A stretch of DNA of 53,477 bases. It comes from Luteibacter sp. (GTDB lineage Bacteria; Pseudomonadota; Gammaproteobacteria; Xanthomonadales; Rhodanobacteraceae). Position numbers and translations under genes: made by a program. The stretch is taken from NCBI RefSeq assembly GCF_009912395.1, contig NZ_WNDO01000036.1, positions 1 to 53,477 of the forward strand, given 5' to 3'. Below the pieces are notes generated by a model. The model worked only from the letters and a program-made list of their open reading frames with translations, did no database searches and was not told the DNA's origin. Below are positions 34,861 to 44,526 of this stretch, piece by piece; within the stretch, counting starts at the first letter, position 1; the number at the start of each line of letters is the position of its first letter.

Positions 34861-36966
34861 ATGTCCCTGTCCTTCGCACGGCGCCCCCTCGCCGTGGCTC
34901 TTTCGTGCCTGGCGATCCCGCTGGCTTTCGCCGACGACACCGCCACCGACACCCATCCCACCACGCTGAAGGACATCAGCGTCACGGCGACCCGTACCCA
35001 GGGCTTCGCGGCGAAGCGCGTCGAGGTGGGCCCCTACCAGGGACAGGACATCCTCGACATCCCCGCCACGGTCAATGTGGTGACCCGCGACCTGCTGGAT
35101 CTCCAGCAGCCGTCCGGCCTCTACGATGCATTGCGCAACGTCGCCGGCGTCACACGACTCCAGCTCAATGGACTGGCCTACGACAACCTGTCGCTGCGCG
35201 GCATCGCGTTGGACAACCGGTCCAGCTACTACTTCAACGGCGTGCTTCCCTTCGACAACAACATCGCGATACCGATGGAAGACAAGGAAGGCTTCGAAGT
35301 ACTCAAGGGTGCTTCGGCGCTCTACTACGGCTTCGCCGTACCTGCCGGCATCGTGAACATGACGACCAAGCGTGCTGGCGATACGCCGGTGACGCAGATC
35401 GGTACGTCGGTGGACAGCAACGGCTCGGTCAAGGGAACCATCGATGTCGGTCGTCGCTTCGGCGACCACCAGCAGTTCGGCGTGCGAGTGAATGCCGCTA
35501 CCCAGAGCATCCACGCGCCGATCGACGATGTCCACGGCAACCGCCACATGGCCAGTGTCGCCGCGGATTGGAAAGTGTCCGACGGGATGACGCTGAAGTA
35601 CGACTATGAGCATGTCGAGCAGAACCTGCCCGAGCAGGCCGGCATCGTGCCTCTTGCCGCTGTGAACGGCCATGTGACGCTGCCGCGGATCCCCGATCCG
35701 GACCGCATGCTCGCCTCCGACCAGCATGGCACCCGTGCCCGCGCGGACACCCATCTGCTGCGTGCCGACTTCGCCCTGGGTGAGAACTGGGCAGGCATGG
35801 TGTCGTTCGGTCGCTCCACCACGGAGCGCGACCGCTGGGCCTGGATCTTCCGCAACTACAACCTCGCCACGGGCAAGGGCCAGTTGCAGGCCAGTGAGCA
35901 GAATGGCCAGCGTTACCAGAACACCAATGGTCGTGCCGAGATCAACGGCGCCTTCGATACCGGTCCGGTCACCCATAACGTGACGCTGGGCTTTTCGCGC
36001 AACCGCCTGTACCAGCCCGACTTCACCACCTACTTCTTCGTCGCCAACCAGTTCCTCTACGACCCCACGCAGAACCTGGTGCTCAAGGCCTCCGGCGCAC
36101 CGAAGCCGTTCTATGCGCAGACCGTATGGAACACAGGTACCTACGTGTTCGATCGCGTCTCTCTTGGCGAGAACTGGGAAGTCACCGGTGGCCTGCGTCG
36201 TTCCACCTACCAGAGCCACCAGGCCGGCACGCCATCGAGCGACATAACGAAGAACACGCCGTCGGCCAGCGTCGTCTATCGGCTGGACAGCCGAAGCAGC
36301 CTCTACGCGAGCTATATCGAAGGACTGGAGTCGGCCGGCAGCGCCCCGGGCACGGCGGCGAACCCTTACCAGGTGCTACCTGCCGCCGTCAGCAGGCAAA
36401 GCGAAGTCGGCTACCGCCACCGCTTCGAGAACGAGATGCTGGTGTCGGTCGCCGCATTCGACATACGCCAGCCGTCGGCGGGCCTGGATGCGAACAACGT
36501 GTATGCATTGAACGGACGCGCCCGTTACCGCGGCATGGAATTCTCGGCACAGGGCCACGTCACGTCCCAGCTGTCGCTGTCCGCCTCCGCGCTCTGGCTG
36601 CATGCCCGTCAGGTCGCCGCCACCGATCCCACCATCGAAGGCAAGACGCCGGAGAACACGCCACGCTCCAGCGCCAGCCTGTTCCTCGCCTACGACATCG
36701 CCTCGCTCCCAGGGCTGGATATCAACGCGGGCGCCTTCTATACCGCGAGCCGTCCCATCAACGACCAGAACCAGGCATGGATCGGCGGCTACACGCTGTT
36801 CACCGCCGGCTCGCGCTATCGCACGCGCATCTCGGGCAAGGACGTGACGTTCCAGATCAACCTGGAAAACCTTGCCAACAAGCGGTACTGGAGCGCGGCC
36901 GGTTCGAACCAGCTCTCGGTCGGTCTTGGCCGCACCGCGATGTTCAGCTCGACCCTGGATCTATGA
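34861..36966 (+). CDS. TonB-dependent siderophore receptor
   Basis: 701 residues with a signal peptide (MSLSFARRPLAVALSCLAIPLAFA). Plug at about 40-165 (YQGQDILDIPATVNVVTRD, LSLRGIALDNRSSYYFNGVLPF, FEVLKGASALYYGFAVPAGIVN). The barrel ends NQLSVGLGRTAMFSSTLDL. It lacks the usual terminal Phe/Trp, having Leu. It is single, with its own Fur box and a shared bidirectional hairpin after the stop. Which siderophore it takes is not evident. Confidence 0.93.
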   Translation: MSLSFARRPLAVALSCLAIPLAFADDTATDTHPTTLKDISVTATRTQGFAAKRVEVGPYQGQDILDIPATVNVVTRDLLDLQQPSGLYDALRNVAGVTRLQLNGLAYDNLSLRGIALDNRSSYYFNGVLPFDNNIAIPMEDKEGFEVLKGASALYYGFAVPAGIVNMTTKRAGDTPVTQIGTSVDSNGSVKGTIDVGRRFGDHQQFGVRVNAATQSIHAPIDDVHGNRHMASVAADWKVSDGMTLKYDYEHVEQNLPEQAGIVPLAAVNGHVTLPRIPDPDRMLASDQHGTRARADTHLLRADFALGENWAGMVSFGRSTTERDRWAWIFRNYNLATGKGQLQASEQNGQRYQNTNGRAEINGAFDTGPVTHNVTLGFSRNRLYQPDFTTYFFVANQFLYDPTQNLVLKASGAPKPFYAQTVWNTGTYVFDRVSLGENWEVTGGLRRSTYQSHQAGTPSSDITKNTPSASVVYRLDSRSSLYASYIEGLESAGSAPGTAANPYQVLPAAVSRQSEVGYRHRFENEMLVSVAAFDIRQPSAGLDANNVYALNGRARYRGMEFSAQGHVTSQLSLSASALWLHARQVAATDPTIEGKTPENTPRSSASLFLAYDIASLPGLDINAGAFYTASRPINDQNQAWIGGYTLFTAGSRYRTRISGKDVTFQINLENLANKRYWSAAGSNQLSVGLGRTAMFSSTLDL

Positions 36967-36973
36967 ATCCATG

Positions 36974-36999
36974 AAGGGCCGGGCGCTCGCCCGGCTCTT
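36974..36999. terminator. Bidirectional terminator between receptor and autotransporter
   Basis: The stem AAGGGCCGGGC (36974-36984) / GCCCGGCTCTT (36989-36999) has one G-U pair and a 4-nt loop. It lies between two convergent stops (36966 and 37007), and the terminal A/T tracts give weak U-runs on both strands. Confidence 0.7.
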
Positions 37000-37006
37000 C
37001 GCCACC

Positions 37007-40000
37007 TCACCAGTTGACGCGTACGCCAACCGTGCCGTTGACGGCCTGTATGCCGCTACCGAACGCTTTCTGGTAGCCCAGGTTGGCATAGATGGATGTC
37101 TTCCGGCTGACCTGCGCGCTTACGCCCGCGGTCACTTCGTACCAGGTACCGCGCAGGTTGGAGTGGAACGGTACGAATCCTTCCTGGGACGAAACCAGTG
37201 TACGCGGATTCGCGGAGAACTCCCGCCACACATTGCCCCTCAGCCACGCCGTAAGCAGGCGAGGATGCATGCCCTCGTCCAGCGCCCAGGTCCGCGCGAG
37301 ACGCGCACCAGCGCGGCCGGCCAACGAGTTGACGTTACCGAAACGCACCTCCGCCGCCGCATCGGACGATGCGTCCACGCTGATACCCTGGTAGACCAGC
37401 TGGGCCTGCGGCTCCAGGATCCAGCGATCGCGCAACTGGAACGGATAGCCCGCCTCGACGGAGGCCGCGAAACCGAAGGCATCGGTCTTCAGGTCCGCCA
37501 TCTGGCCGGAACCGGAACGCGCGGTGTACCACGTGCCCTGCATCACGGCATCGATGTACCCGTTGTTCGCTCCGTAATGGGTCCAGTAACCGCCAAAGGT
37601 ATAGGCATTGAACCTGTTCGTACCCGCACGACTGCCGTCGGTATGTGTCACGCTGCCGTTGCTGTGACCGATTGTGGCGTAGAGACCCGCGCGATTCCGC
37701 GAGCCGTCCGCGAAACGTTCGTTGACAAGGTCGCCGCCCGCCTGCAACGCCACGAAGTTGTCGTCGAACGAAGGGCCCTGGTTGAACAGGCCGCCACGCC
37801 GGGCATTCCACTTGCCGTTCTGACCGATCACACGGGCCCATACACCGTTCGGTTGATCGCCCATGAGGCCGGCCTGCTCGCCCATGCGCTCGTGCAGCGT
37901 GCCCAGGGTGGCACGACCGTAGTTCACCATCATCGACGACAATGCCGTGTAGTCGGAAATTTCCCGGCGATAGTCCGGGCGAGGGTCCGGTGTCGGATCG
38001 GGCTTGCCATGGGTATCGGGATCAGGCTGCGGATCCGGCGTCGTGTCCGGACCGTTGTACTGCGAGCGCAGGTACCATGCATCGGGTGTCGAGCCATCGC
38101 GGCCGCCGCGATAGAGCGCGTACTCGTAAGGACCGGCAACCGCCCGTCCGCCGAGCACGAAGGCATCGGTCGCCGTCGTGGCACCCCGCTGCGCGTCGAC
38201 AAGCAGGATACCGTTGCCCGGTGTGGCCTGGCCCAGGCCACCCACGTTGGTCACGTTGAGGGTGGAACGACCCGACGCCTGGCCGCGATCGATCACCACG
38301 CGATCGGTCGGCGCGTTGTCGCCGGCCAGCACCGTGTTCAGGTGGATGCTGCCGTTCTGACCGACGTAGCTCGTCGTGGTCAACGTATTGCCCGTACCCG
38401 TGCCCGCCAGGTTCACCGCACCGGCGTTGGTCAGCGTGCCATTCACGACGAACCCGCCTTTCGCTTGTCCTGCCAGCGCAGGCATGGCGTCGGCCACCGC
38501 GACCTGGCCGAGGTTGGTCACCGCTCCGGATACGCTGCCATAGCCACCGAGCGTGGTATTTGACGCGATGCGTACGCCGCCGTTGCCGGCCACCGACGCC
38601 AGGGGATGAGCCGCATCGCCCACGACCAGGGCACCGTTTTCGACCGACGTCAGGCCCGTATAGGTATTCGAGCCGTTGAGCACCGTCGTTCCGCCACCGA
38701 TCTGGCGCAATGCGCCCGTTCCCGACACGTTGCCGTCGATGACGTAGGTGTCGCTACGATTTACCGCGAGGATCGCATTGTTCGCGATGTCACCCACGAT
38801 CCCACCGCGCGTGCCGCCATTACCAAGCTGCAAGGTACCTCCGCCAATGACGGTGCCACCCGTATAGGTGTTCGCGGCCGTCAGAACGGCGGTGCCGTCG
38901 TCGCTTTTCGTCAACGCTCCGTTGCCTACGATGGCGCCATCCACGGTGAACGTCGACCCCGCGGTGGTGGCGAGCGTGCCGCCACCGTCGCGCAGCGTGA
39001 GGGTCCTGTCGGTATGGATATCGGCCGTCGTACGCAGCGTGCCCTGGTCGAAACCGACGCCACCACTTGCGACACCGAGGTTGGCGTCGCGGGACACCTG
39101 CAACGTACCGCCATCGATCGTGGTTCCCCCCGTGTACGTGTTGTCGGCACCGAGCACGAGGGTACCGAGATCGGATTTGCGCAACATCGATTGTCCGGTC
39201 AGTACGCTGTCGATCGTCGCGGTATAGCCTCGGCCATCCTCACTACCGTCGCCAACGCGGATGGTGGACTGCCCCGGGTTCGCCTTGCTGCCCACCAGGG
39301 TGATCGCGTCGCCGTTCACCCGGTAGCCATCGCTGGCGAACTGCATGCCAGCTACGTTGACCTGGCCCAGACCGTTATCGACCCTCACCGTACCTGGTGC
39401 AGCGGAAAACACCGCGAACGAGCGATCGGAAAACGGAGCGTTGATACCGCCCGTGGCATTGGTCCAGCTATCGTTGCCGTTGTAGTTCTGCCAGATGCCG
39501 TCGCTACCGTTCACATGGCCATCGTTCCTGGGACCTGCTGCGCCGTCCCAATAGTTCAAGGTCAGGCCGTCGGTGTTGACGAGATTGACCTGCTTGTCCA
39601 CCGAGGTCTGCACGAAGAAATCGGGCGAAGGAATCGTGCCGATATCGAGACCGTTGTCGGTGAGCGCCCCCTTGTAGCCGATAACGCGATAGATGCCGGT
39701 ATCGAAGCTGCCACCGGGCGACACCTTCACGTTGAGCGTGCCATCGAGCACGAGGTCGCCACCGACCCGGGTGAGGTCGTTGAACGGACCGCCTGCCACG
39801 TTGGCCTGACCGAAGCTGTAGTCGAGCGACGATCCCTGGTTGAGCTGGAGGTTCCGTCCGATGGTCAGCGTTCCCGGTGTGATGTTGTTGTCGCCAGGCG
39901 ACAGCGTCGCACCATCGGCGACGGTGACCGAACCGCCGATGACACCGCGGCCACCGAGCGTGGCGCCGCTCGCCACCGTCGTATCTCCCGTTGCCGCCGT

Positions 40001-41674
40001 CTGATCGCCGTTGACGAACAACGCGCCACGATCGACGGTCGTGCTCCCGGCATAGCTATTGCTTCCCGTCAGCACCGTGGTGCCGTTACCGGCCTGGCGC
40101 ACCGCGCCGCTTCCCGATATGACATTGCCCAGCATCACCGTGTCGGCCCGGTTGAACCAGACCTGTGCGTCGTTGGCGATGGCGCCCTGCACGCTGCCCG
40201 TGGTGCCGCCGGCACCCAGCTGGAGAACACCGCCCGTCACCGAGGTACCGCCCGTGTACGTGTTGCTTCCGGTCAGCACGAGCATGCCGTCACCGGTCTT
40301 GCCCAACCGACCGACACCTGTCACGCCCTGCGACAACGTGGTGCTCACGCCGGGAGATGTATCGATGGCGCCGTTGTTGGCGGTGACCGAGATGGCGCGC
40401 GTATCGCCCAGGCCAAAGCTTCGGTTGAAACCAAGGGAGCCGCCGTCGAGTGTCACGGCGCTACCGTTTGCACCGATGGCGCTATCCGCGCCGATGGCGA
40501 TCGTGCCGGCCTTGATCGTCGTGCCACCACGGTATCCGTTGATCCCGGTGAGCGTGAGCACACCGCCCTGGGTCTTCTCGACGGCGCCCACGCCGCCGAT
40601 CGCACCCGCGTAGGTACCGTCGTCGGGTTGCGCGAAGCGCACCAGGCCACCGTTGGCGATCGCCTGGGGCAAGCTTTGAGCCCTGGCTTCGAGGATACCC
40701 GCCGCATCGACATTGACGCTGCCGTTGAAGTTGGTGTTGTTGCCTGTCAGCGCCAGCGTGCCCTCCTTCACATCCACCGCCAGCGGGCTGCCACCGGCGT
40801 TGTTGCCGATGGAGCCGAACAACGTCCACGTACCCTGCCCCGTCTTGGTGAGGCTCTGGAAGTTGCGGATGTTTCCCGCCAGCGAATCGCTCGATCCCGA
40901 GGCGCCCGCGAGCGTCAGCGTGTTGGTGCCACCGCCACCGTCGAAGCTGCCCGTGATGACGGAGTTCGCCTCGAGGGTGAGGTTGTCATTGCCGCCCGCG
41001 AAGGACAGGCTGCCTTCTACGCGAGCACCGCTACGATTGATGAAGGTGACGTTGCCTCGACCGCTGTTGCCGATCACGTTGGCATTGGCCGATGCGTTGC
41101 TGCGGATGGTGCCGTAGTTGTCCACCACGTTGGAGGCGCCGACCGTGCGATCCTCGAACCAGATCGCGGCTGCCTTTTCCGCCGAGATCAGGCCGTGGTT
41201 TTCGATACGGTTGCCCGCCCCCATCACGTTGATCGCCTCGGCATTCGCCTGCGTACCGATGGCGCGTACCTCGGCACCGCTGGCGATGTTGATCGTGCCG
41301 TTGGAACCGAACTCCACCGTGTTGTTGCCGGCGGTCCACAGGCCCGCGCCCGAGCTGGCGTTGTTCCGGATGCTTGCACCCGTGCCCACGTCGATCGTGG
41401 CGTTGTCACCCAGGCTGACCGCATTGCTGTTGCCCACGGCGACCTGCGCATTCGGCACCAGCACGAGACTTGCACCCGACGCGGTATTCCTGCCGTTGCC
41501 AATGAGCGACGCATGAGGGTTTGGCGCGGCGGTATCACACGTGGTGGCAGTTCCTGAAGATACGCACGTGGCATGTCCCTGTGGCGCGTAAAGCACGCCG
41601 AACGCGATGAGACCGACGAGCAGGGACGTAGTGATGGCGCCGTGCGCATCGCGCGGCGACTGGCTGAGCAACAT
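37007..41674 (-). CDS. Large autotransporter with PATR-type passenger repeats
   Basis: 1555-residue type Va autotransporter. Signal peptide near 1-36 (start MLLSQSPRD at 41674, with AAGGAG site; the frame extends 15 codons upstream). The passenger is a beta-helix built of autotransporter-associated strand repeats; about six clear copies read NTYTGG-type (for example GSNTYTGGTSVTGG, ADNTYTGGTTIDGG, AANTYTGGTVIGGG). A low-complexity linker rich in Pro-Asp precedes the barrel domain (about 1275-1555) ending in GVRVNW. It is likely an adhesin or secreted surface enzyme; no catalytic motif is seen in the passenger. A CRP/Clp site lies upstream. Confidence 0.9.
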   Translation of the reverse strand: MLLSQSPRDAHGAITTSLLVGLIAFGVLYAPQGHATCVSSGTATTCDTAAPNPHASLIGNGRNTASGASLVLVPNAQVAVGNSNAVSLGDNATIDVGTGASIRNNASSGAGLWTAGNNTVEFGSNGTINIASGAEVRAIGTQANAEAINVMGAGNRIENHGLISAEKAAAIWFEDRTVGASNVVDNYGTIRSNASANANVIGNSGRGNVTFINRSGARVEGSLSFAGGNDNLTLEANSVITGSFDGGGGTNTLTLAGASGSSDSLAGNIRNFQSLTKTGQGTWTLFGSIGNNAGGSPLAVDVKEGTLALTGNNTNFNGSVNVDAAGILEARAQSLPQAIANGGLVRFAQPDDGTYAGAIGGVGAVEKTQGGVLTLTGINGYRGGTTIKAGTIAIGADSAIGANGSAVTLDGGSLGFNRSFGLGDTRAISVTANNGAIDTSPGVSTTLSQGVTGVGRLGKTGDGMLVLTGSNTYTGGTSVTGGVLQLGAGGTTGSVQGAIANDAQVWFNRADTVMLGNVISGSGAVRQAGNGTTVLTGSNSYAGSTTVDRGALFVNGDQTAATGDTTVASGATLGGRGVIGGSVTVADGATLSPGDNNITPGTLTIGRNLQLNQGSSLDYSFGQANVAGGPFNDLTRVGGDLVLDGTLNVKVSPGGSFDTGIYRVIGYKGALTDNGLDIGTIPSPDFFVQTSVDKQVNLVNTDGLTLNYWDGAAGPRNDGHVNGSDGIWQNYNGNDSWTNATGGINAPFSDRSFAVFSAAPGTVRVDNGLGQVNVAGMQFASDGYRVNGDAITLVGSKANPGQSTIRVGDGSEDGRGYTATIDSVLTGQSMLRKSDLGTLVLGADNTYTGGTTIDGGTLQVSRDANLGVASGGVGFDQGTLRTTADIHTDRTLTLRDGGGTLATTAGSTFTVDGAIVGNGALTKSDDGTAVLTAANTYTGGTVIGGGTLQLGNGGTRGGIVGDIANNAILAVNRSDTYVIDGNVSGTGALRQIGGGTTVLNGSNTYTGLTSVENGALVVGDAAHPLASVAGNGGVRIASNTTLGGYGSVSGAVTNLGQVAVADAMPALAGQAKGGFVVNGTLTNAGAVNLAGTGTGNTLTTTSYVGQNGSIHLNTVLAGDNAPTDRVVIDRGQASGRSTLNVTNVGGLGQATPGNGILLVDAQRGATTATDAFVLGGRAVAGPYEYALYRGGRDGSTPDAWYLRSQYNGPDTTPDPQPDPDTHGKPDPTPDPRPDYRREISDYTALSSMMVNYGRATLGTLHERMGEQAGLMGDQPNGVWARVIGQNGKWNARRGGLFNQGPSFDDNFVALQAGGDLVNERFADGSRNRAGLYATIGHSNGSVTHTDGSRAGTNRFNAYTFGGYWTHYGANNGYIDAVMQGTWYTARSGSGQMADLKTDAFGFAASVEAGYPFQLRDRWILEPQAQLVYQGISVDASSDAAAEVRFGNVNSLAGRAGARLARTWALDEGMHPRLLTAWLRGNVWREFSANPRTLVSSQEGFVPFHSNLRGTWYEVTAGVSAQVSRKTSIYANLGYQKAFGSGIQAVNGTVGVRVNW

Positions 41675-42219
41675 GATGGACTCCTTGGGGACAGGCGCAA
41701 CTGCCCGTGCCCGTGCCATGGCACGGACAACGATTCGCTGTGTTGATGGGGAGGCGGGTTGGCTCGAAGCACGCCGAAACGCGCTTTCTTAGCTGATATT
41801 TGTGACCCGCATCACAATATTACCATTGCGTTGCCGAATCCGTAGGAGTATGCACATTTACGGTGGCATGACGGACTGCATGCGTTCAGTGTCGTCATCA
41901 CGCAGCGTCGACATCGCGACAATCATCTTGAAAGTGGCTTCATTCGGACGTATTCGCGAAATATGTTGGCGCATCAGGCTTTGCGGTATATCCCGTATCA
42001 TCGCGTATGACCGCGATAGCACGGCTACGGCCTTTGCTCTACGAAAAGTCGTATGCCATTAGGTCGATAAAATCGATATCGGCTTTATTAATACGACGCC
42101 GTTATCCGTTCAGCTAATCGCCGAATGCATGGCGATTCGCGCCCCACCTGTCGATCGACGACGCGCAGCAGGACGATGTCCGCTTCGCTGCGCGTCGCCG
42201 ATGGGTCGGCTTCCAGCGT
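41675..42219. other. AT-richer gene-free region upstream of the autotransporter
   Basis: No credible gene is present; the longest frame (41802-42062, plus) is Arg/Cys-rich with no ribosome site. The stretch is noticeably AT-richer than its neighbours and holds the CRP/Clp site at 41801, TATTAATACGAC and similar AT runs. It probably contains promoters for the autotransporter and the tail of the decarboxylase operon transcript. Confidence 0.5.
41801..41816. promoter_or_regulatory. Perfect CRP/Clp site upstream of the autotransporter
   Basis: TGTGACCCGCATCACA is an exact TGTGA-N6-TCACA dyad, 127 nt upstream of the autotransporter start. In xanthomonads this is the consensus of Clp, the Crp-like regulator of adhesion and exoenzyme genes. 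Confidence 0.78.
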
Positions 42220-44523
42220 TTAGTGATCTTGCATCAACACTTCGACGACGTAGTGATCCTTGCCGTCCTCGTCGATCTCCACGATCAGGCCATGCACGTC
42301 GGATTCAAAGCCAGGAAACTGCTCGTTCTGGTCACGGGCCAGGCGTAATGAATCCAGGATCGCCCGGTTGGCGCCGCCATAGCGTTCGCCCGGCATGATC
42401 GTCGGGATGCCGGGCGGATACGGCACGATCATCGTCGCGGCCACGCGACCGTCGAGGGCATCGATGGCCACGCGCTCGACCTTGCCCTGCACCAGTCGGT
42501 CGTAGGCCTCCGCCGGGGTCATCACCGGCTCGGGCAGTTCCACGTACATCTCGCTCATGATGCGGGCTACGTCGTGGGTGACATTGAAGCGATGCAAGGC
42601 ATCGCACAGGTCGGCAAGGCCGACGTCCTCGTAGACCTCGGGATAGGCGTCGACCAGCGACGGCAAGGCGTTACGCAACGGCTCGTTGCGATCGTAGAGG
42701 CGCTTGAAGGCGAGCAGCTCCGTCGCCAGCGTGCTCCACTTGCCTTTGGTCACGCCCATGGAGAACAGGCAGAGGAAGGAATACAGATTGGTCTTCTCGA
42801 CCGTGATGCCGCGCTCCCAGAGGAACTTGGTCACGACCGCGGCGGGGATGCCGCCTTTTTCCGTGGACTTGACATGCATGTCCAGGCCAGGCGTCAGCAC
42901 CGTGACCTTGATCGGATCGATCATCACGTAGTCGTCGGGTAGGTTGCCGAACCCATGCCAGGAGGCTCCCGAGCCCAGACTCCAATCACGCTGCGCGGTG
43001 GTGACCGGACCGATCGTATCGAGGTCCTTCTCCAGCTGCTTGCGCAGCGCATCCGGTTGCCAGACCTGAAACCACCATTCGTCGCGCGACAGCTCGCTCT
43101 CGATATGCAGCATCGCCCGGCGGAAGGCGATGGCCTCGTCATGTGTCTCCTGCACCAGCGAGCGACCGGAGGCACCTTCCATCATCTTCGAGGCGACGTC
43201 GCAGGAGGCGATGATGCCGTAGTGCGGCGACGTGGACGTATGCATCATGAACGCCTCGTTGAAGCGCTCGGCGTCCAGGGCACGTTCGCGTCCGTCACGG
43301 GCGTGGATCATCGAGGCCTGCGAGAAGGCCGCCAGCAGCTTGTGCGTGGACTGGGTCGCGAACATCACTGCGTCCTGCGTTCGCTCCTTGCCCTTGCCCA
43401 TCGCATAGTGGTTGTCGTACAGCTCGTGGAAGGCCGCATAGCCGTACCAGGCCTCGTCGAAATGCAGGAAATCCACCGCCGACCCGATACGCTTGGCGAT
43501 CGATTCGGCGTTGTAGCACAGGCCATCGTAGGTGGAATTCGTGACCGTCGCGATGCGTACCTTGGCGCCATCGAGGTGCGCCTTGCTCGCCAACGGGTGC
43601 GCCTGCACGCGCGCGGCCATGTCGGCGGGGTCGAACTGATCGAGGCTGATCGGCCCGATGATGCCGTGGGCGTTTCGGCTGGGTCGGAAGTACACCGGCA
43701 CGCCGCCGGTCATGATGATCGAGTGCAGCAGCGACTTGTGGCAATTGCGATCCACGAAGACCACGTCGCCGCGTGCCACGACCCCATGCCAGACGATCTT
43801 GTTCGACGTGGAGGTACCGTTGGTGACGAAGAACGTGTGGTCCGCGCCGAAGTTCTTCGCCGCTTCGTTCTCGGCCGTCTTGATCGGCCCGCTATGGTCC
43901 AGCAATGAACCCAGTTCGGGCACGGAGATGGATAGGTCGCTGCGCAGCGTGTTTTCGCCGAAGAACTGGTGAAGGGCGCGACCCACGGCCGACTTGGTGA
44001 AGGCGATGCCACCCGCATGGCCCGGCGTATGCCAGCTGTAGTTCGAGCGCGAGGAATGGATGAGCAAGCCCTTGAAGAAGGCCGGCAGCAGGCGCTCCAT
44101 GTAGTCGTCCGCGGCACGCATCACCTGCCGGGCGATGAATGCCTTGGTGTCTTCGTAGAGGTAGATGAAACCATGAACGCGACCCAACAGCTTCGTCGGC
44201 ACCTGTTCGATGGTGCGACGCTCACCGTAGAGGAACACGGGCAGGTCGCCGCGCCGTGCATCCTGCTCGTCGAGGAACTGGTACAGGTCGTCGAACTGGC
44301 TCGGCCCCTCTTCCGTGCCGTCGATGGAGATCAGCACCGCCGAGGCCGCCGTGTAGGTCCGGCCGGCCGCATGGGCGTCGGCCATGTTCAACCCGCTCAG
44401 CACGCGCTGGTTGTGTGTGGCGATCTCTTCCGCCAGGGCGCGGATGAGGATGCCGTTGATGCGCGGCGAATTGAAGTCGTTGTCGATGATGACGATCGGG
44501 TAGTCCAGCGAATTGAAGTACAT
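42220..44523 (-). CDS. AdiA-type Orn/Lys/Arg decarboxylase
   Basis: 767 residues, PLP-dependent group III decarboxylase. N-terminal response-regulator-like wing domain (1-150), PLP core, and C-terminal domain. The catalytic Lys395 is in QSTHKLLAAFSQ, with HFDEAWYGY (354-362) and DRNCHKS (258-264). The C-terminal PGFESDVHG... VVEVLM resembles arginine decarboxylase AdiA, as does length (AdiA about 755). It consumes a proton per decarboxylation, so its role is acid resistance or polyamine supply. Arg over Lys or Orn is inferred. It begins 3 nt after the permease stop. Confidence 0.9.
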   Translation of the reverse strand: MYFNSLDYPIVIIDNDFNSPRINGILIRALAEEIATHNQRVLSGLNMADAHAAGRTYTAASAVLISIDGTEEGPSQFDDLYQFLDEQDARRGDLPVFLYGERRTIEQVPTKLLGRVHGFIYLYEDTKAFIARQVMRAADDYMERLLPAFFKGLLIHSSRSNYSWHTPGHAGGIAFTKSAVGRALHQFFGENTLRSDLSISVPELGSLLDHSGPIKTAENEAAKNFGADHTFFVTNGTSTSNKIVWHGVVARGDVVFVDRNCHKSLLHSIIMTGGVPVYFRPSRNAHGIIGPISLDQFDPADMAARVQAHPLASKAHLDGAKVRIATVTNSTYDGLCYNAESIAKRIGSAVDFLHFDEAWYGYAAFHELYDNHYAMGKGKERTQDAVMFATQSTHKLLAAFSQASMIHARDGRERALDAERFNEAFMMHTSTSPHYGIIASCDVASKMMEGASGRSLVQETHDEAIAFRRAMLHIESELSRDEWWFQVWQPDALRKQLEKDLDTIGPVTTAQRDWSLGSGASWHGFGNLPDDYVMIDPIKVTVLTPGLDMHVKSTEKGGIPAAVVTKFLWERGITVEKTNLYSFLCLFSMGVTKGKWSTLATELLAFKRLYDRNEPLRNALPSLVDAYPEVYEDVGLADLCDALHRFNVTHDVARIMSEMYVELPEPVMTPAEAYDRLVQGKVERVAIDALDGRVAATMIVPYPPGIPTIMPGERYGGANRAILDSLRLARDQNEQFPGFESDVHGLIVEIDEDGKDHYVVEVLMQDH

Positions 44524-44526
44524 GGC

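Noticed and set aside
38606-41557. 983-residue open frame on the plus strand
   Set aside because: It is antisense to the autotransporter. The regular GC-rich repeats there keep the complementary frame open; its translation is Arg/Ala-rich with no family match.
41802-42062. 86-residue ORF upstream of the autotransporter
   Set aside because: Cys/Arg-rich composition, no ribosome site, no family; it overlaps the CRP/Clp site.
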